Shown here in pieces: positions 10,805 through 20,200 of a stretch of DNA of 64,000 nt (positions within the stretch are counted from its first letter, which is position 1; every line of letters starts with the position of its first letter). Source of the DNA: Macrolepiota albuminosa (lineage: Eukaryota > Basidiomycota > Agaricomycetes > Agaricales > Agaricaceae). The translations under genes were made by a program, and so were the position numbers. Below the pieces are notes generated by a model, which was not told the origin of the DNA, did not search any database, and was given only the letters and a program-made list of their open reading frames with translations. Location: the NCBI GenBank assembly GCA_027475525.1, contig JAMWFC010000113.1, forward strand, positions 434,001 through 498,000, written 5' to 3'.

Positions 10805-11993
10805 TCAATAGGCCATATCAAATGCTATACCTGGTATAGCATTGTGCATCCCTGCACGCCCAAAATACAATGCACTCTGGGCCCATTTTTCCAGGTCCAG
10901 TGTCTTCTCAACTTGTTTGAAACTAACACTGGCTAATGTAGTAGTGCAGTGGCTCCCCCACTCCTTCATACACACAATCCCCTCAGGCACAGGCAGAGGC
11001 AACTTCCTCATCACAGCTGAGTGAGTGTTGAATGGAGAGTCCACCTCCTTGTACTCAGCCTGGTTCAAGACCATCGTCATGGTCTTGTCTTGAGCACTCA
11101 CATCATGCATTGCTCACATGCCTGAACTCTCTGTATAAATGATAGCCAGCGATCCTGTCATCGGCCAGTGCAAATTGGTTGCAGATTAACTCCACTAACT
11201 TGCACAACTGGAGGGGGTTCATCAAGAACTCCCATGGTACAATCTTTCTCAGGGTCCCCTTGGTGTTGTCATACCCACTCATATAGGTAGACTCATGTGC
11301 ATACATGTTGCACGCTTCATTCCCCACATACACACTATTATTTGTGGGCAAATAATAAAAATGGCAGTCCAACCTGCCCTTGAAGAAGGAATTAAGCCTT
11401 TCCACCGTTTGATCCACAAATACTCAAACCCCTAGGTTTGCAGAGATGATTCTGGTGGCTTCCTCAGTGCACCTCTTCATGTTGTGCTCCAATTCAGCAG
11501 CCTTGTTCTTTTGCTTTTTCTGCTTCTTGATGTTACATGCAATATGCACTTCCTGCTCATGCTTTGACTCCTCCTCATTGGGAGTAGCCTCATTTGAACT
11601 GATGTATGCAGCATCTTCATCCTTGCTATTCCTTTGAAGATAGACCTTCATCAACTTTCCAGGCCCCATGGGTACCCCCAGGGGCACCACATTGTTAGCT
11701 TCTTGCTCAGTGCAGAGATCAGCCTCCAGCCACTTCTCCAGGTAGATATCTGCTGGTGGTTCAAAATCCACAGGTGGCTGAAACCATATAACTACTTCTG
11801 GAGCCCCTTTAGGCACATCTGCTGCAAAGGTTACTGACTGTACTAAAAATTCATCCACCTGCTTCACTACCTTTTTCTTTTTCTTTGGTGCCTGCATCAA
11901 AAACTGCAGACTTCTCCCTGATTCCATTCTTGGCATGTTGGAGGAAGTCATCCACACATTCTCTTTCTCAATTTGTTGTGCCAACAACAACAC
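10805..11993 (-). pseudogene. Gy2-a accessory protein, core region (unknown family)
   Basis: Three consecutive frames (11,424-11,993; 11,103-11,417; 10,805-11,110) read as one protein with a TGA at 11,424 and a -1 slip near 11,105. The TGA sits where the flanking residues suggest Arg (CGA to TGA). The order is a lysine cluster (KKKKKVVK, possible nuclear signal), an acidic-basic helical region, then a globular domain with NSFFKGRLDCHFYYLP. This last motif aligns with Gy2-b near 20,900 (NSFFGTGLSPQFYWSP), as do the following EA...A and LCKLVELICNQF. No catalytic motif is apparent. The shared position downstream of integrase in two copies argues that it is a real accessory gene of the Gy2 lineage. 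Function unknown. Confidence 0.6.
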
Positions 11994-12560
11994 TCCACCT
12001 CCTCAGCCTTCCAAAGGTTGAGTGTCATCTTCTGCCTGGGCTTGTTTCAACTTATTCCTCTTCAGTTCTCACCGCACAACAGACTTGGATGTTGTAGCTT
12101 GCTGCTTGAGGGCTTTATTGAATATAGCAATTGTATTGTGCTGCGGCTCCAAATGCAATCTCGTCAAGCAGCCCAGCAACCACCACCTGTGCTACTAAAT
12201 CCCATAAAAAGTCTGTTTCAGAGGAACATGGTGACCTACCTGAATCAGCCGCCTCCACAATGCTTTAGCCTGTGGCTCTTCCTACAATTGATCCCAGCCA
12301 GACAGTCATTCCTTGCCCTTTTCTTTATCCACTATGGCCTCCCATTCATGGGACAGCAGCCTTGCCTCTCTATTTGATCCTTCTGTTGGGCCCCATCTGC
12401 TATCTCTCCAATCCTCTTATGACCTTTCCTATGAAGACCCCTGTGGCACTTCATAGTCATACTGCACTTGCTGTCTCCCTTTCCCTTACCTCTGAGCTGA
12501 CAATTGTCCTTGCAAGACTCTTCTACTCCCCTCAGGGGGTGGCATCTGCAATCGCTCCTG

Positions 12561-12971
12561 TCATTTGAGGGACCTCTCCTTCCTTGCCCCACTCAATCTT
12601 GATTCCTCATCAACCTCCATAGGCTGATGGCTGGCTATGCTCTGCATCTGCCCTTGTGCTGTCCCTCCCATCTGCTGCCAGGACTGCATTGGCAGCATCA
12701 TTGCTCCCTGGGGCATCATCATGTCCCAGTTTGACCCCAAACCTGCTGCCTGCTGGCCTATGGGCATCGGCATTTGCCCCAGCCCAAATTCTTGCTGTGC
12801 CTCAGGGGGTACATGAAAAAACTCCCCATACCCCCTTGCTGCTGTTGCAGCAATGTCTCTCTCAATTCTCCTCCACCACCAGAGCTCCACAAGCTCTGGT
12901 TCCCTCTTGAATAGTGCTGATCTTGCTGGGACAACAACATTAAGCATGCCATGTAGGTAGTCGAATGACAA
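12561..12971 (-). pseudogene. Gy2-a accessory protein, Gln/Met-rich N-terminal part
   Basis: An open frame of 136 codons with a charged helix (FKREPELVELWWWRRIERDI) and a low-complexity Gln/Met/Pro/Gly-rich stretch, ending with a basic segment. Gy2-b has an equivalent Gln/Pro/Gly/Tyr-rich region at 22,156-22,704 in the same place after the chromodomain. Between 11,993 and 12,561 the same strand is interrupted by many stops. I do not know the function; a disordered N-terminus is the plain reading. Confidence 0.5.
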
Positions 12972-13009
12972 AAACCAAATTCAAAGTCAGTGGTGTATTT
13001 CATCATCAC

Positions 13010-13170
13010 TGCTTATATCAGCCTTTCCCCATCTGGCCGCTGATCTGCCACCCCTACTTGGCCCCATGGACCCTGTTCCTCTTCAGCAACTGTGCAGGAC
13101 GCTTTATGCCCTGCAGCTCCAAGTACCGGTCTATCACAGCCAACTTTGTGCAAGCCTGATGCACCCATTG
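13010..13170 (-). pseudogene. pol: Gy2-a chromodomain C-terminal helix remnant
   Basis: The minus strand encodes KLAVIDRYLELQGIKRPAQL, which matches KLAALDRYLELKGVKCPHQL at the end of the divergent chromodomain of Gy2-b (22,830-22,890). The upstream beta-strand part of the domain is missing or lost at the LTR-like insertion. It marks this segment as the continuation of the integrase at 14,091-15,018. Confidence 0.6.
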
Positions 13171-13293
13171 ATGCAAAATGTAAGTTTTAATTTATTTTTA
13201 AGTTGTCCAAGTGAAATTGAACAAGACTTAGTTTTTAAAATAAAACTCCAGTTCACTAGGTTCTGGGGGTTTTAGCTACATGCACACACACGT

Positions 13294-14038
13294 TGTAAAA
13301 GCGTTATAATTTTTATTGATTTAATTTGAATAAAACTTAAAGTCACACTCGAAATTGGGAGCAAATAGTATTAATACTGTATCCCAAAGTCAATCCAATC
13401 ACTTTGGCTTAAGACGTCCACTCCTTGGGGACTCTGAGCCGTAGTAAGTTGATTGCTTGCCCGACTCCCCCAATTCTGTCCTCCTTTTATATCCCTCTCT
13501 TCAATGCACGGACCACTGCTTGTTGGTGTAGTAACAATACTTTTGTCATGTTTTGACGGGTCTAGGCATTTGGTTGTTGAGTTTCCTGGGGCTGGGCACC
13601 GGTGTTTGCCTTTCTAATGACTGGCCTGGTAGATAATCCCTTTTCCCACTGTTTTTACTGGCTATTCGTTATGCTGTCTTCCCTTATCCTCTTATCCACC
13701 TCTTGTATCGTGGTGGCATGGTTGTGGTACATCATGTCAAAGTGCTGAGGGTGCAGATTTGGTATCATTGTAATGGTATGTCATTATTTGGGGATAGCTT
13801 TGATGGCTGATGTCGGATTGGATGGAGCTTGATCTCGGGACAAGTCCTGAGATCTTTTTGTCCTTGCCAAGCACTGCCACTCATCAGCTATCTCCTTGAT
13901 TGTAATATTGGCATGTTGCTTACTTTACTGTTTTTATGTGCCGAGTTCATTGTCTTTACTGGTTGTGGGTCGGTTTGAGGTACAGGCTCCTGTGTCTACA
14001 GTTTTCGACGCCTGCTTACAGTTTTCAGCAGATAACCA
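13294..14038 (+). repeat. LTR-like insertion, distantly related to the solo LTRs
   Basis: An AT-rich non-coding block between the integrase C-terminus and the chromodomain remnant of Gy2-a. It begins TGTAAAAGCG and shares the layout of the solo LTRs at 42,728 and 50,173: a 'ttaagacgtccactccttgg' segment, a TATA-like tttatatcc, 'gcacggaccactgctt', and near the end two 'acagttttc' blocks. The similarity is patchy and I see no clean target-site duplication, so the borders are approximate. Confidence 0.4.
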
Positions 14039-14090
14039 TTTGGTTTGTTTTATTTTAGGGAGCCTTTCTTGTTTTTTGGATGCCTTGTTT

Positions 14091-15018
14091 TAGAGGCATT
14101 TGTATCACTATCATCAGCCTCAAAATCATAAGCCTCTGGGACCACACAGCTAGGAAACAGTGCATTATTATTTGGCCTAAATAGTTGAAGAAGCAATACA
14201 TGAAACTTTGGCATGATTCTTTGTGCCTGAAGCGCCGTAGGTAACTCCAACACATAGTTAGACCACCCTGGTTCAGCATGGGTGATCTTGTACAGCCCAA
14301 TATACTTTGGGCACAGCTTACTTGCCCTACTCTTGGGCAGATTTAAGTTCTGAGTAGACAGATATACCAGCAACCCCACCATTAGCAGTGGCTTCTTCAC
14401 CCAGTGTTTATTTGCATATGCTGCTTGAAACACGTGTGCTTCAATGATTGCATCATGGGCATTGGCTAAGTTCTCCAGTGCAGCTAGTGCAAAATCCTTC
14501 ACCCGCTGATGATATATTTCATTGGAACACAACTCCTGCATCATGGAAGGCATGAACCATCCATTCAGTTCAAACAGAGCATATCTAGTTGTATCAGACA
14601 CACTCGCATTTATTGCAAACTCTGTTGACAGTATCCAGTTGACCCAATCCCATTGATCTGGGCGTATCACTGTCTGCAATATCTGAGCTATGTTATGGTT
14701 TGCTCATTCTGTTTGTCCATCTGTCTGCAGATGAAAGAACATAGACATGAGCAGTTTAGCTCCCATCATCAAATGGAGTTCACACCACTATTTCAACATG
14801 AACTTGGAATCTTGGTCACTGACAATTGTGCTCAGCAGGCCATGCAACCGCACTATCTCCCTCAAGTATATTCACGAGAGTTCTGACACCTTCATCATGG
14901 TGCACACCGGTATCAGATGTACCACACTTATCATATGGCATATTACTACCCAGAGGTAGTTGAATTCCTTGGACTCCAGAAATAGCCCAATGGAGTCCCA
15001 TGGTTTTGTGGATGTAAG
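14091..15018 (-). pseudogene. pol: Gy2-a integrase core and C-terminus
   Basis: Fragment of a Gypsy integrase. From 15,018 it reads KPWDSIG, then a FNYLWVVICHM strand, an Asp in VSDQDSKF, and TDGQTE followed by a TGA at the Arg of the usual ERANH motif (CGA to TGA). It continues as PDQWDWVNW, the helix before the SH3-like C-terminal domain, and FHVLLLQLFRP. The N-terminal zinc domain and the rest of pol are cut away at the Gy3 LTR. Compared with Gy2-b (23,016-24,050) the order is collinear. Several stops (near 14,705, 14,790 and 14,875) make it non-functional. Confidence 0.8.
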
Positions 15019-15181
15019 GGCAACCTCTAGAGGCTGTGGCTCAGTCACACAGGTGGCAGAGGGAGATCCAAAGTGTATTAGAGTATGTACTGACAATATC
15101 ATAATAACTACTCACCTGGCAGAGGGAGATCCAAAGAGAACAAGTCTAGGGATTCCCTATGCCAGGTTGGATGCTTCTGGG

Positions 15182-15335
15182 GCTTCTGAAGCATGGGAAA
15201 CAACTGTACAGTACAACAAAACTTTAAAAACTCGAAAATTGACTAACCAAACAACTGTGCTTCTGAAGCATGGGAAACAACTGTACAGTACAACAAAACT
15301 TTAAAAACTCGAAAATTGACTAACCAAACAACTGT
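15182..15335. repeat. 77-bp tandem duplication 2
   Basis: Period 77 bp inside the Gy3 LTR. The related LTR at 59,099 has its own duplication at a different place, which argues against an inherited repeat. Confidence 0.95.
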
Positions 15336-15473
15336 ACAAACAAGGCAGGAAAACTCCGGCTTATATAAGCAGTCTGGAAGCGGTGCTGAAAGGCCCACAC
15401 TTGTCTGAATGGTAGCTAAAGAACCAGAGCATCTCAAGGGCTGAGAGTAGTACTAACAGATAGTGTTGAAAGA

Positions 15474-15627
15474 ATAGAAACAGTAAAATGAAATAATGTC
15501 AGAAGAAATAAGAGAATGAATGAAGGGAGAGTGAAGAGATAAGGAGTGAAATAGAAACAGTAAAATGAAATAATGTCAGAAGAAATAAGAGAATGAATGA
15601 AGGGAGAGTGAAGAGATAAGGAGTGAA
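15474..15627. repeat. 77-bp tandem duplication 3
   Basis: Period 77 bp near the start of the Gy3 LTR; absent from the copy at 59,099-59,636. Confidence 0.95.
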
Positions 15628-15656
15628 AAAAGGAAGAAATGAGGAGTCCCCTGACA

Positions 15657-16042
15657 TCATCCCCCCTCTGGAGCATGGCGTCTCGACGTGCTGCATAGAA
15701 GTAGTTCTGGATGGCCTGGTCTATCTTGGAAAGAGAGTAGAGGCCTCTGATTGCCCAGGGAGCGTTGAGATGCTGTTGATAGAATTCCTGGACCAAGGCA
15801 GGGGCATGGACATTCTCTTGTGGCTCCCAGGAGATGTCCTCGATTCCATAGCCCTTCCACTTGACCTTGAACTGAAGCTTGTTTCTAAAGAGTCGGCTGT
15901 CTAAGATTTGTTCTACTTTGTACTCTTCTTGGTTGTCTACCAGAACTGGAGGTGGAGGTGGCTGTGGACATCGACCTGGGATTGGATCCTCTGGAGCTGG
16001 AGAGAGCTTCACCACATTGAAGACTGGATGGAGTCGACTCAT
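15657..16042 (-). pseudogene. pol: Gy3 integrase C-terminal chromodomain
   Basis: A canonical chromodomain at the end of pol, expected to bind modified histone tails (H3K9me in known chromoviruses) and steer integration. Visible motifs: a proline run, EEYKVEQILDSR, LQFKVKWKGYG and ISWEPQENV, with aromatic-cage residues Tyr, Trp and a third aromatic in place. The frame then runs through the polypurine tract into the LTR. Upstream a 77-bp duplication (16,005-16,158) separates it from the integrase C-terminal domain (HPVFNVVKLSP). Confidence 0.9.
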
Positions 16043-16158
16043 TCCACTAGGCAGCTTGAGTCAATAGGCTAGTGGGCCTACAGCTTCACCACATTGAAGA
16101 CTGGATGGAGTCGACTCATTCCACTAGGCAGCTTGAGTCAATAGGCTAGTGGGCCTAC
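16005..16158. repeat. 77-bp tandem duplication 4
   Basis: Period 77 bp at the join of integrase C-terminus and chromodomain of Gy3. Confidence 0.95.
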
Positions 16159-16203
16159 CTACCTTACTATAGGAAAGGGTCCTAGATGACAGTGAAAGAG
16201 CTT

Positions 16204-16760
16204 TTAAGAAGGTCGGGTGGTAGCAATGTCAGAGGCATCCAGGTAGACTTGATCTCCAGGCTTGTACTTGGGGGCTGGAGTTCGTCCACGATCATAGTAG
16301 CGGGCCATGTCATCCTTTGCCTTAGCTAAAGCTGCCTTGGCTTCCTCCTGGGCTGCCTTCATCTGATCTATGAACTTGTTGACAGCTTCATTCTCTGAGG
16401 GTTGTCCACGAGGCTTGAATCCCATCCGAGAGTATCAACCAGTATTTAGAAGGAAAGGAGACATAGAGGCTGACAATAAGGCTTAGTCCAAAGGCAAAGG
16501 TCACAGGTGGAGGTGTAAGAGCCAATATACCAAGACATTTGAGGCCACCAGTAATTCCACAAGACCAGCTCCAGTGTCTTCCATCTGCCAGGATGTCCTG
16601 CAACTCGAGAGTCATGATGCTGCTCCACAATCTGCCTCTGGAGGTCTGGCAGATTGGGAACATAAATGCGTCCCCAGAAGATGAGAAGACCATTCTCCAA
16701 AGACCACTTGTCGGTGCAGACAGACTTCACTCCAGTTTTCTCTCGAGCATGCAAGGCCAT
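16204..16760 (-). pseudogene. pol: Gy3 integrase with deleted catalytic core
   Basis: The N-terminal H2C2 zinc domain is present (16,446-16,760: HHDSRVAGHPGRWKT, then CDLCLWTK). The frame then jumps, near 16,430-16,450, to the C-terminal segment (16,204-16,425: a helix EEAKAALAKAKDDMARYYDR and KPGDQVYLDASDI). The DDE core of about 150 residues that should lie between is missing, so the element cannot integrate by itself. The deletion junction is short and leaves no extra sequence that I can see. Confidence 0.85.
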
Positions 16761-16817
16761 GGCAGCCTTAGCTACCAGATCTTCTTGAGCACCCTCCTGG
16801 TTACCTCATCGGATGTC

Positions 16818-17567
16818 TCAAAGGATGCTCACTTCTTCTCCCTGGCCAACCACACCTTCCAGAGCACGAATAGCAAATAGTTCTGGCTTCAGGAGTACAA
16901 TATTGTCATTGTCACTAGCTCCTGGACCATGATCTGCTCGCCTAGAAAGTGCATCTGGCTTGCCCTTGCTCTGTCCAGGTTTGTGATGCAGAGAGAAGTC
17001 AAAGTTGGCCAGATACAAGGACCATCAAGCCTGTCGGTGGTTAAGTTTCTTGGCCATCCGAAAGTACTCTAAGTTCTTGTGATCAGTCCACACCTCAAAT
17101 TTATGCCTGGCACCCTCAAGGAAATGTTGCCACTCCTCAAATGACTGAATGATAGCCAGCATCTCCTTGTCATGGATCTCATAATTTTGCTCCACAGCAT
17201 TGAGACTCTTGGAGTAGAAGGCCACAGGATGCCACTTACCATCCTCCCATGACTGCTGAGAGAGAATGGCTCCAGTAGCAAAATCTGAGCTATCAGCTTT
17301 GACATGGAAGGGAGAGTTGTCATCTGGGAATAGGAGGACAGGCTTTGAAGTGACTGCCTGCTTGAGGGCATCAAAGGCTGTCTGCTGTGCTGCATCCCAG
17401 TGCCAAGGAGTGTCCTTAGTGGTGAGATCAAAGAGGGGCCAGGCATGGTGTGAGAAATCCTGAACAAACCTCCAGTAGAAGTTGGTGAAACCCAGAAAGG
17501 CCTGAACCTCCTTCTTGTTTTTAGGCTCTGGCCACTCCGCCACACCAGTCCATCTCAGCCATTCCAT
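16818..17567 (-). pseudogene. pol: Gy3 RNase H
   Basis: RNase H domain following RT. Motifs: a connection AFLGFTNFYWRFVQDF, then KADSSDFATGAILSQ with the first Asp, EQNYEIHDKEMLAIIQ with Glu and Asp, and FEVWTDHKNLEYF. The C-terminal part (16,818-17,018) has ANFDFSLHHKPGQSKGKPDA and LSRR. The domain is nearly continuous, with one break near 17,020. This is the typical chromovirus order RT-RH-IN. Confidence 0.85.
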
Positions 17568-17813
17568 GAGAGATGATCAGTCCAAGATATTCAACCTTAG
17601 TCTGCTCAAACTTGCATTTCTCTGGCTTAAGATAGAGCTGGTGTTGGCAAAGATGTTCCAGTACAATGCATGTAATCTGATGATGCTCCTCTAGAATCTT
17701 GGTATAGATGAGAATATCGTCAAGGTATACACACACAACACCTTCTGCTATGAGGCCTTGGAAAATGTCGTTCATCATGGTCTGGAAGGTGGCAGGGCTA
17801 TTAGTGAGGCCAA

Positions 17814-17967
17814 AGAACATTACCAGAGGTTCAAAGAGTCCATGATTTGTTTGGAATGCTGCCTTCCACTCATCACCTTCTTTGATGTGCAGAACATTAC
17901 CAGAGGTTCAAAGAGTCCATGATTTGTTTGGAATGCTGCCTTCCACTCATCACCTTCTTTGATGTGC
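17814..17967. repeat. 77-bp tandem duplication 5
   Basis: Period 77 bp inside the RT palm of Gy3; repeats the segment coding [18 protein letters not shown]. Confidence 0.95.
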
Positions 17968-18020
17968 ACATTGTTGTAGCCCCAGCAGACATCCAACTTG
18001 GTAAAGTAGCGCACACCTCA

Positions 18021-18174
18021 GAGGTTGTTGACAAGCTCTGAAATGAGTGGTAAAGGGTAGCAATTCTTCACAGTCATTGCATTCAAGACTTGGTAGTGAG
18101 GTTGTTGACAAGCTCTGAAATGAGTGGTAAAGGGTAGCAATTCTTCACAGTCATTGCATTCAAGACTTGGTAGT
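18021..18174. repeat. 77-bp tandem duplication 6
   Basis: Period 77 bp in the RT of Gy3, only 54 bp from the previous one. Confidence 0.95.
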
Positions 18175-18766
18175 CCTGAACCAGACGTAGAGATCCATTC
18201 TTCTTCTTAACGAAGAAGACTAGAGAGGCCATTGGAGACTTTGAGGGACGGATGCAACCAGAGTCTAAATTCTCCTGCAAAAAGGCATCAAGCTCATCCT
18301 GTTCTCTGGGAGAGAGAGGATAGACCTTGCAGCTAGAGGGCTCAGCATTGGGCATAAGCTCAATCGCATGGTCCCACTGCTTACGCTCAGGGAGGGAGTC
18401 AAATGTTGCCTTAGAGAAAACATCCTCAAAGTCTTGCAGGTGATGAGGAACTGTGTCTTGGAACAACTTAGGAGCAGAGTTGGCAGCAAATGCCTGAGCT
18501 AGCTGCTGGGAAGTAGTCTGGCTAGCTCTAATCTCTGCCACCATTGGTGGAGGTCGTAAGGTAGTTGCATAAATCCTATCACCTGTCTCAATAGCCTTGT
18601 CTGGAGACTCTGGGTCAGAAGCACACCCAAATTCACCCTTGCATCCATCTTCCATCTGGGCTTCACTCACTACACCTCAAATGTCCTCATAGAGGGCCTC
18701 TCTACAAGGGAATGCCAGAGGGGGAGGATCCAGTAGGTCAAGGTCTGCAAAGGGGAGGTGTCCAAC

Positions 18767-19150
18767 TCAGCAGGCCCAGATAGCAGCATGCTCATGGACT
18801 GCCTCTCTATGCTCCTCTCTAACTTCCTTGGCACATGTGGAACACCGTTGAGGGCAGCAGCTCATGCTCACCTTACCCTTGGCCCAGTCAATCTCAGGAT
18901 TGTGATCATGCAGCCAGGAGAACCCAAGTATCATGTCCTGCTTTCCTAGGCTGGTGACTGCAAAGACAGCACGCTCAGAATGTGTCTGATAACAAAGGAC
19001 TAAATCCACCACTGAGCGGATGTATCCAGCTTCATTGAGCATACTGTCAATGTTATAGACTGGAATAGGGTGAGAGAGGGGTTGGGTAGTGAGCTGGTGT
19101 TGTTCCACATAATGGGTGTCCAGGAAGAGTCCAGTAGCACTACTGTCCAA
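18767..19150 (-). pseudogene. pol: Gy3 aspartic protease
   Basis: Retropepsin-like domain, would process the polyprotein. It starts with MDSSATGLFLDTHYV, where the usual catalytic DSGAT/DTGA loop reads DSSAT (Gly to Ser). It continues to VTSLGKQDMILGFSWLHDHN and PEIDW, the standard C-terminal end of this domain in chromoviruses. A Cys-rich tail (CCPQRCSTC) follows. The Gly-to-Ser change (GGC to AGC type transition) probably weakens or abolishes activity. Confidence 0.85.
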
Positions 19151-19285
19151 GAGAGCTATGACGCTTCAAGTCTGCTGAGTGTCAGTTGTCTCAATCTCCA
19201 CATTCAGATGCAGAGAGTTGGGAGAGGGAGTGGAGGCAACAACATAGCAATGAGGAAGATGTCATTCCCAAGCTGGGACACGTGG

Positions 19286-20200
19286 TCATCGGACAGGAGA
19301 AGGAGGAGAGGTCTTAGCTGAGGCTTGGACCAAGGGGGTATTCTGTACGTCGGAGGGTGTGCTTACAGTTTCAGTCAGAGAATAAGGAACAGGGAGCAAT
19401 ACATTAGAAGGTTCTACTGATAGACATGTAAACTGATTAGCACCGGGCAGTGGAGGCATACAACTCATCCATCGCTCTATTGAAAACCCTCCCCTGCAAA
19501 ACCAAAGGACCCATCTGATGGTTCTGCTACAGCTTCCACAGAACCCAAGGACTCATCCCAAGGTTCTGTTTCAGTCTGTACATCTGGGGAGGGGTTTCCT
19601 CAAATGTCTTGGGCAGCAAGGAGCTGGAGAAGAAGCTCTTCCTGCTCTAAAGCTGAGAGATAGTGCACCTCCAACCCCTGGGGGCAATATTGAGCAAAGT
19701 GAGGAAGGGAGGAACGTTGACAAGAGGCGTCAACATCCATAGGTACCCCAAGAGGGAGGGGACGTGCTGCAGGTACCTGAGCTGGGGGCGGAGCACAGAA
19801 TGGAAAGGAGGGCTGGATGGAATGACAAGCAGGAAAAGATGCCTGTGAGATGGAGCAAGGGGCAGTTCCACAGTGGAGCTCACGTCGTAACTCCATAAGC
19901 TGCCACTGATCCTGTGCTACCTGATACCAGGTCTTGATACTCATGTTGTCAGGTTGTCTCTCAGCCATGCTGTTAATCCGGTCCATGAGAGAGGGAAGGA
20001 GGCCATCTTGGAAGGTGAGACAGAGCTGAAGACCATCTGAATAGCAGGCCTGTTCAGCCAGAGCTCTGAAGGAGTCGATATACTCATCTAAGGTCTGCTT
20101 CCCCTGCCCAAATTGATGAGGATCTTAGAGAGTGAGGGCTGCCACCTTAGCAGGGTCCAAGAGGAAGAACTCTGTCCGAAACTCCTCCCCGTGGCTGCCT
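19286..20200 (-). pseudogene. gag: Gy3 gag, C-terminal two thirds
   Basis: A capsid-like segment near 20,050-20,190 (EEFRTEFFLLDPAKVAALTL, then LDEYIDSFRALAEQ, a typical retrotransposon gag helix) is followed by a frame from 19,986 to 19,600 with Pro-rich sequence. A degraded zinc knuckle remnant (HFAQYCPQGLE) keeps only the last His/Cys. The remaining frame 19,286-19,468 is Ser/Pro-rich. A stop near 20,130 and frame breaks are present. The N-terminus is missing at the junction with the Gy2-b accessory region around 20,200. Confidence 0.75.

Larger units (their letters stand above)
9999..15018 (-). mobile_element. Gy2-a: 3' part of a Gypsy element (integrase, chromodomain-like, accessory ORF)
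   Basis: On the minus strand: integrase core and C-terminus (15,018-14,091), an LTR-like insertion (about 13,294-14,038), a divergent chromodomain end (13,170-13,010), and an accessory coding region (12,971-10,007). The upstream part of pol is cut off by the Gy3 LTR at 15,019, and the downstream end by the Gy1-a LTR at 9,998. The integrase and the accessory region both match Gy2-b. Confidence 0.75.
15019..15656 (-). repeat. 3' LTR of Gy3
   Basis: On the minus strand it starts TGATGTCAGGGG at 15,656, directly after the purine run CCAGAGGGGGGA, a good polypurine tract. A second copy lies at 59,099-59,636. It includes two 77-bp duplications, so the true length is about 484 bp. A TATA-like TTATATAAG is near 15,360. 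The inner end (GGTTGCCC) lacks the usual CA, so that border is less certain. Confidence 0.75.
17521..18670 (-). pseudogene. pol: Gy3 reverse transcriptase
   Basis: Gypsy RT with the N-terminal region (18,083-18,670: HLQDFEDVFSKATFDSLPER, then AELMP-type and VFFVKKKNGSLRLVQDYQVL), the palm strand ([20 protein letters not shown] with catalytic Asp), MFFGLTNSPATFQTMMNDIF, and an intact catalytic YLDDILIYT. It is cut into three frames by two 77-bp duplications (17,814-17,967 and 18,021-18,174). Each shifts the frame by two bases. If those are collapsed, the domain reads almost without interruption. Confidence 0.9.
15019..20200 (-). mobile_element. Gy3: chromodomain Gypsy element, 5' truncated, integrase core deleted
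   Basis: On the minus strand: a gag fragment (20,200-19,286), protease, RT, RNase H, integrase remnants, chromodomain, polypurine tract, 3' LTR. The 5' LTR and gag N-terminus are missing where it joins the Gy2-b accessory region near 20,200. It contains five 77-bp duplications. RT keeps YLDD, but the integrase catalytic core is absent. Confidence 0.8.

Noticed and set aside
10007..12971. A host gene or DNA-transposon transposase between Gy1-a and Gy2-a
   Set aside because: No catalytic motif of a transposase family is visible, and the same protein follows the chromodomain in Gy2-b, which ties it to the Gypsy element.
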